From Candidatus Schekmanbacteria bacterium (GTDB lineage: Bacteria > Schekmanbacteria > GWA2-38-11 > J061): DNA of 10,078 nt. The stretch lies in assembly GCA_003695725.1 (NCBI GenBank), contig RFHX01000132.1, forward strand, positions 1 through 10,078, written 5' to 3'. Each line of letters begins with the position of its first letter. Positions within the stretch are counted from its first letter, which is position 1. The position numbers and the translations under genes are program-made. This document shows positions 6,786-10,078 of this stretch, piece after piece. A model generated the notes under the pieces. That model did not search any database and was not told the origin of the DNA. It was given only the letters and a program-made list of their open reading frames with translations.

Positions 6786-8351
6786 ATGAATTTTATTTCA
6801 TCGAAAAACATGATTACAAAAATATTTCTTTCATTGTTTAGCAGCCTTCTTTTTATTCTGAGTTTTCCTGATTTCAACCTTTCAATTTTTGCGTGGTTTT
6901 GCCTGATTCCTCTTTTCTTTTCAGTAAAGGGAGAAAAACCTTTATCTTCCTTTTATATTGCTTGGTTTTCGGCATTTGCCGCCTTTTCAGGAACGATATA
7001 TTGGGTAACAAATTCGATGTATTATTATGGGGGTATTCCCTTGTATCTTTCCTTTTTCTTTCTTTTCCTTCTTTCTGCCTATTTGGCGCTTTATGTGGGA
7101 TGCTTCTTTATGATTTACAGTATAGTTGAAAAAAAATTCAGCCAACAGGCGGCTTTGACAGTTTCTCCTTTTTTATGGGTAACATTGGAATATTTGCGGG
7201 GGCATTTACTTACAGGCTTTCCATGGGCGCTTCTTGGTTATTCTCAGTGGAGAATGTTGAAACTAATTCAATTTAGCGATATTACAGGCATCTATGGCAT
7301 CTCTTTCTTGATTGTCCTTTTTAATGTTGCTCTTTTTTTTCTTCTATCCTCTCGTGAGATGAAATTGCATATCCTTAAGCGATTTTCCTTTTTATCAATT
7401 TCTATTCTTATACTTATTATTGTCCTTATTTATGGCAATGTAAGAATAGGGGAAGTCAAGAAGATTCTATCGAATAGAGATTCTTTCAGTATTGGTGTCG
7501 TGCAGGGCAATATAGAACAAGATTTAAAATGGGATGAGGAGAAGATTCTATCCAACTTGTATAAACATTTCTCTTTGACAGAGAGTTTGATATCCAATTG
7601 TAGTCCAGAAATGGTGTTGTGGTCAGAAACAGCGCTTCCCTTTTTCCCGGAGCGAAAGAAAGAATATACCGAGATGGTTGAAGATTTTGTCAAAAGGAAA
7701 AATATTATGCTCTTGAGCGGCGCTCTTGGTGTTGATGAATTTTCTGGTAATGAGAAAATTTACAACAGCGTTTTTTTATTTACTGCAAATAGAGGAATTG
7801 CAGGAAGATATGATAAGATTCATCTTGTCCCCTTTGGAGAATATATTCCTCTTGAAAATCTTTTGAGAATCACTGCCTTTGATAAAATTATTGGAACGAT
7901 TGGAAGTTTCGATGAAGGTAGTGAGACAAAAGTGTTTGAATATAAAGATAAAAAGTTTTCAATTATTATCTGTTATGAAATTATATTTCCCGACCTTGTA
8001 AGAAGATTCGTAAAAGCAGGGGCACAATTTATTTTGAATGTGACGAATGATGCTTGGTTTGGAGAGACTTCAGCACCCCAACAGCATTTTTCCAATGGCG
8101 TATTCAGAGCTATAGAGAATAGAAGGTTTTTGATAAGGTCAGCAAATACCGGTATTTCAGGGGTTATTTCCCCAGTTGGCGAAATAATCAAGAAAACAGA
8201 TATTTTTAAAGAAGATATTTTTTGTTACCCTATTTCTGAGATTAGAATAAAGACATTTTATTCAACATATGGAGATGTCTTTGCATTCTGTTGCATTATT
8301 TTTTCTCTCCTTTTTATGCTTTTTATCCTATTTCAGAGAGGAAAAAACTAA
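6786..8351 (+). CDS. lnt: Apolipoprotein N-acyltransferase
   Basis: This inner-membrane enzyme adds the third acyl chain to the N-terminal cysteine of lipoproteins, the last maturation step in diderm bacteria. It has 521 residues, close to the E. coli length of 512. The N-terminal ~216 residues contain several hydrophobic membrane segments (about 10-27, 34-46, 57-74, 86-113, 165-188, 201-216). The periplasmic nitrilase-type domain follows, starting at about 234 with SIGVVQGNIEQ. The catalytic triad is intact: E281 in LWSETALPF, K344 in YDKIHLVPFGEYIP and C396 in IICYEIIFPD. NDAWFG and RSANTGISG near the C-terminus are typical of Lnt. A last membrane segment lies at about 495-516. The start is ATG at 6786; a second ATG at 6810 (M9) is possible, and neither has a good Shine-Dalgarno. 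The htrA-type gene follows in the same direction after 76 bases that contain their own promoter. Confidence 0.96.
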   Translation: MNFISSKNMITKIFLSLFSSLLFILSFPDFNLSIFAWFCLIPLFFSVKGEKPLSSFYIAWFSAFAAFSGTIYWVTNSMYYYGGIPLYLSFFFLFLLSAYLALYVGCFFMIYSIVEKKFSQQAALTVSPFLWVTLEYLRGHLLTGFPWALLGYSQWRMLKLIQFSDITGIYGISFLIVLFNVALFFLLSSREMKLHILKRFSFLSISILILIIVLIYGNVRIGEVKKILSNRDSFSIGVVQGNIEQDLKWDEEKILSNLYKHFSLTESLISNCSPEMVLWSETALPFFPERKKEYTEMVEDFVKRKNIMLLSGALGVDEFSGNEKIYNSVFLFTANRGIAGRYDKIHLVPFGEYIPLENLLRITAFDKIIGTIGSFDEGSETKVFEYKDKKFSIIICYEIIFPDLVRRFVKAGAQFILNVTNDAWFGETSAPQQHFSNGVFRAIENRRFLIRSANTGISGVISPVGEIIKKTDIFKEDIFCYPISEIRIKTFYSTYGDVFAFCCIIFSLLFMLFILFQRGKN

Positions 8352-8354
8352 TTG

Positions 8355-8383
8355 TTGATAATGAAATTTTCTTGAAGTATAGT
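8355..8383 (+). promoter_or_regulatory. Sigma-70-like promoter of the htrA-type gene
   Basis: TTGATA (8355-8360, 5 of 6) and TATAGT (8378-8383, 5 of 6) are separated by exactly 17 bases. Transcription would start near 8390, about 38 bases before the ATG. It begins just after the lnt stop, so htrA can be transcribed independently of lnt. I see no heat-shock (sigma-32) or obvious sigma-E-like element here. Confidence 0.5.
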
Positions 8384-8427
8384 CATATTGAATTTGATTT
8401 TTTTGAAAGGGTTTTAAAGTTTTGAAG

Positions 8428-9837
8428 ATGAAACTATTTACTGCTAAATCAGGTATAGCAACGCTTTTTTTTTATCTACTTCTCTGTTTTGTGATTTGCT
8501 ATACCCCTGCGCTGAGGGCAAATGAGAAGAAAGATGCCCTTTCATTTGTTGAGATTGCAAAGGAGGTAAAGCCATCAGTTGTAAGTATTTATACCTTTTC
8601 AGAAAGTATTTCAAAGGGTAGGGAAAAATATCATAGTGACAAAAACGGCAATTCCTTAAAAGATTTTTTTGATAAGTTTAGGAGGAAAAGGCCTCATAGC
8701 GATAAAAAAAATCTTGGTTCCGGTGTAATAATTGATAAGGATGGCTATATATTGACAAACAATCATATAGTAGAAGGCTCTTCCACTATCAATGTTTCTC
8801 TTGCAAGCGGAGAGGAGTATAAAGCTCGTATTGTTGGAAAAGATATAAAGACAGACATTGCACTGATAAAGATTGATGCAAACAGGAAGCTTCCTGCCGC
8901 AAAACTTGGCGATTCCGATTTATTACAAGTCGGCGAATGGGTAATGGCAATAGGGAATCCATACGGGCTCGAGGAAACTGTTACAGTGGGCATTGTAAGC
9001 GCCAAAGGAAGAGTTGTTGGTGCAGGACCATATGATAATTTTATCCAGACAGACTCTCCCATCAATCCTGGCAATAGCGGTGGTCCATTGGTTAACAAAA
9101 GGGGTGAAGTAGTAGGTATAAATACTCTCATTTTCAAGGGTGTGCAGAATCTTGGTTTTGCAATTCCAATTAATCTTGCAAGAGAGGTTTTCCAACAGCT
9201 CAAAGAACGTGGAAGAGTTGTGAGAGGATGGCTTGGCGTCTATATACAAAAAGTTTTGCCGGAGATGGTTGAATTTTTTAAGATTGATAAACCTGCAGGA
9301 GCGTTGGTTTCTGAAGTAACCCCCAATGGACCGGCGGATAAAGCCGGGATTAAGAGGGGTGATATTATCATTAATTTTGATGGTGTTGATATCAAAGACT
9401 CCAATGATTTACCTTTGATTGTTGCAAGAAGAAGAGTTGGTAAAAAAGTAAATGTTACAGTAATGCGCGATGGGAAAAAGATTGTATTCCCTGTAGTATT
9501 AGGAGAGTTGAAAGATGAGCTTTTGATAGAAGAATCATCTGAGCAGGAAAAAGGATTGAATATTTTTGGTATGCGAATTGAATATTTTACAGCAAAAGAA
9601 GCCAACAGAATGGATATTGGTGAGGAAGAAGGGTTATATGTCGTTGATGTGTATGATTCAAGTCAGGCAGAAGATAAAGGAATTAGAAGGGGTGACAGAA
9701 TACTTGAAGTCAATAAGAGGCAGACTAATACAATTTCTGAATTTAAAAAAGCTCTGAAGAAAAATGAAAGAGGCATTGCTCTTGTACTTATCAAACGAGG
9801 CAGTAACACATTTTTTGTAACATTGGAGACAGAATGA
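8428..9837 (+). CDS. Exported HtrA/DegP-type serine protease with two PDZ domains
   Basis: This is an envelope protease/chaperone that degrades misfolded exported proteins. From ATG 8428 it has 469 residues, typical of two-PDZ DegP/DegQ proteins. An N-terminal signal peptide (basic n-region, hydrophobic core about 10-28, likely cleavage after LRA at 31) sends it across the inner membrane. The trypsin-like domain has all three catalytic residues: H113 in LTNNHIVEG, D143 in KTDIALIKI and S217 in NPGNSGGPL. A charged insert of about 35 residues (about 60-95, many Lys, Arg and Asp) sits in the LA-loop position before the GSGVII strand. PDZ1 spans roughly 268-358 (RGWLGV start, AGIKRGDII core). 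PDZ2 spans about 373-468, with DKGIRRGDRILEVN. A TTG at 8422 would add two residues; an AAAGGG is 10 bases from TTG but 16 from ATG, so the start is not settled. The next gene's ATG overlaps the stop. Which paralogue (DegP, DegQ or MucD) it is cannot be told. Confidence 0.95.
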   Translation: MKLFTAKSGIATLFFYLLLCFVICYTPALRANEKKDALSFVEIAKEVKPSVVSIYTFSESISKGREKYHSDKNGNSLKDFFDKFRRKRPHSDKKNLGSGVIIDKDGYILTNNHIVEGSSTINVSLASGEEYKARIVGKDIKTDIALIKIDANRKLPAAKLGDSDLLQVGEWVMAIGNPYGLEETVTVGIVSAKGRVVGAGPYDNFIQTDSPINPGNSGGPLVNKRGEVVGINTLIFKGVQNLGFAIPINLAREVFQQLKERGRVVRGWLGVYIQKVLPEMVEFFKIDKPAGALVSEVTPNGPADKAGIKRGDIIINFDGVDIKDSNDLPLIVARRRVGKKVNVTVMRDGKKIVFPVVLGELKDELLIEESSEQEKGLNIFGMRIEYFTAKEANRMDIGEEEGLYVVDVYDSSQAEDKGIRRGDRILEVNKRQTNTISEFKKALKKNERGIALVLIKRGSNTFFVTLETE

Positions 9838-10078
9838 GAAAAATTATCACGAATCTATTGATTTTCTTTTTTGCTTTGCTCTTAATCATCCCTGTTGAGG
9901 GGATAGCAAAAAAGAAACATATTCATAAAGATGTAAAGAAAATAAAGAATAAAAATCAGGTCAAAAGTAGAAAGGCACATAAACAAAACTTGCCTGCTAA
10001 AAAACACAAAACAAATTTAGGCAAGAAGCATAAGAAAATAAAAGGAAAAATCGAGGACATCGATCTAAAAAATGGGAA
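9834..10078 (+). CDS. Secreted lysine/histidine-rich protein, N-terminal part only
   Basis: A frame beginning at ATG 9834 overlaps the htrA stop in an ATGA junction and stays open for 81 codons to the right edge. I do not recognise a family. Residues 1 to about 25 look like a signal peptide: MRKIITN, then a strong hydrophobic core, then VEGIA as a plausible cleavage site. The next 56 residues contain about 21 lysines and five histidines with few acidic residues, in repeated K-K-H and K-H-K patterns, and look disordered. The tail (KGKIEDIDLKNG) is more balanced and may open a folded domain beyond the window. Possible roles are a basic linker that holds a periplasmic or cell-wall protein to peptidoglycan or to lipopolysaccharide, but this is a guess. 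The ATGA overlap implies translational coupling to htrA and membership of the same operon. Confidence 0.7.
   Translation, partial: MRKIITNLLIFFFALLLIIPVEGIAKKKHIHKDVKKIKNKNQVKSRKAHKQNLPAKKHKTNLGKKHKKIKGKIEDIDLKNG

Noticed and set aside
8763-9203. Minus-strand 146-residue open frame inside the htrA-type gene
   Set aside because: It lies entirely within a convincing protease gene and has no recognisable motif or ribosome site; it is a shadow frame.

Overview
The window is an AT-rich (roughly mid-30s % GC by eye), densely coding bacterial chromosome segment with eight genes. The last runs off the right edge and the first starts within a few bases of the left edge. An apolipoprotein N-acyltransferase and an exported two-PDZ HtrA protease point to a diderm (Gram-negative-type) bacterium. 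A MetV/MetF pair, a deoxyhypusine-synthase-like protein and a plant-like threonine synthase suggest an anaerobic or deep-branching lineage, but I cannot name the taxon. No rRNA, tRNA, CRISPR array, insertion sequence or phage gene is visible, and base composition looks uniform.

Layout. 6-1094 (+): response regulator with an HD-GYP output domain, a probable c-di-GMP phosphodiesterase. 1198-2744 (-): the metV-metF operon, converging on the regulator. 2745-3086: a 342-base divergent control region. 3087-5552 (+): a tightly coupled pair encoding a DHS-like protein and threonine synthase, separated by 3 bases. 5568-6665 (-): histidinol-phosphate aminotransferase, converging on thrC with only 15 bases between stops. 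6786-8351 (+): lnt, divergent from hisC. 8428-9837 (+): htrA/degP-type protease, with a good sigma-70-like promoter in front. 9834-10078 (+): start of a secreted lysine-rich protein whose ATG overlaps the htrA stop (ATGA).

How the genes fit together. MetV/MetF make methyl-tetrahydrofolate, for methionine synthesis or the methyl branch of the Wood-Ljungdahl pathway. Threonine synthase competes with methionine synthesis for O-phosphohomoserine, so the two divergent units lie on either side of the aspartate-family branch point. HisC belongs to histidine synthesis. Lnt, HtrA and the lysine-rich protein are envelope biogenesis and quality-control functions.

The most unusual item is the DHS-like protein. 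It keeps the catalytic lysine and much of the fold signature, but bacteria lack eIF5A. By remembered comparison with human DHS it has also lost several acidic and histidine residues of the spermidine pocket, so it probably acts on another substrate. I see no clear new multi-gene system beyond the DHS-like/thrC pairing.
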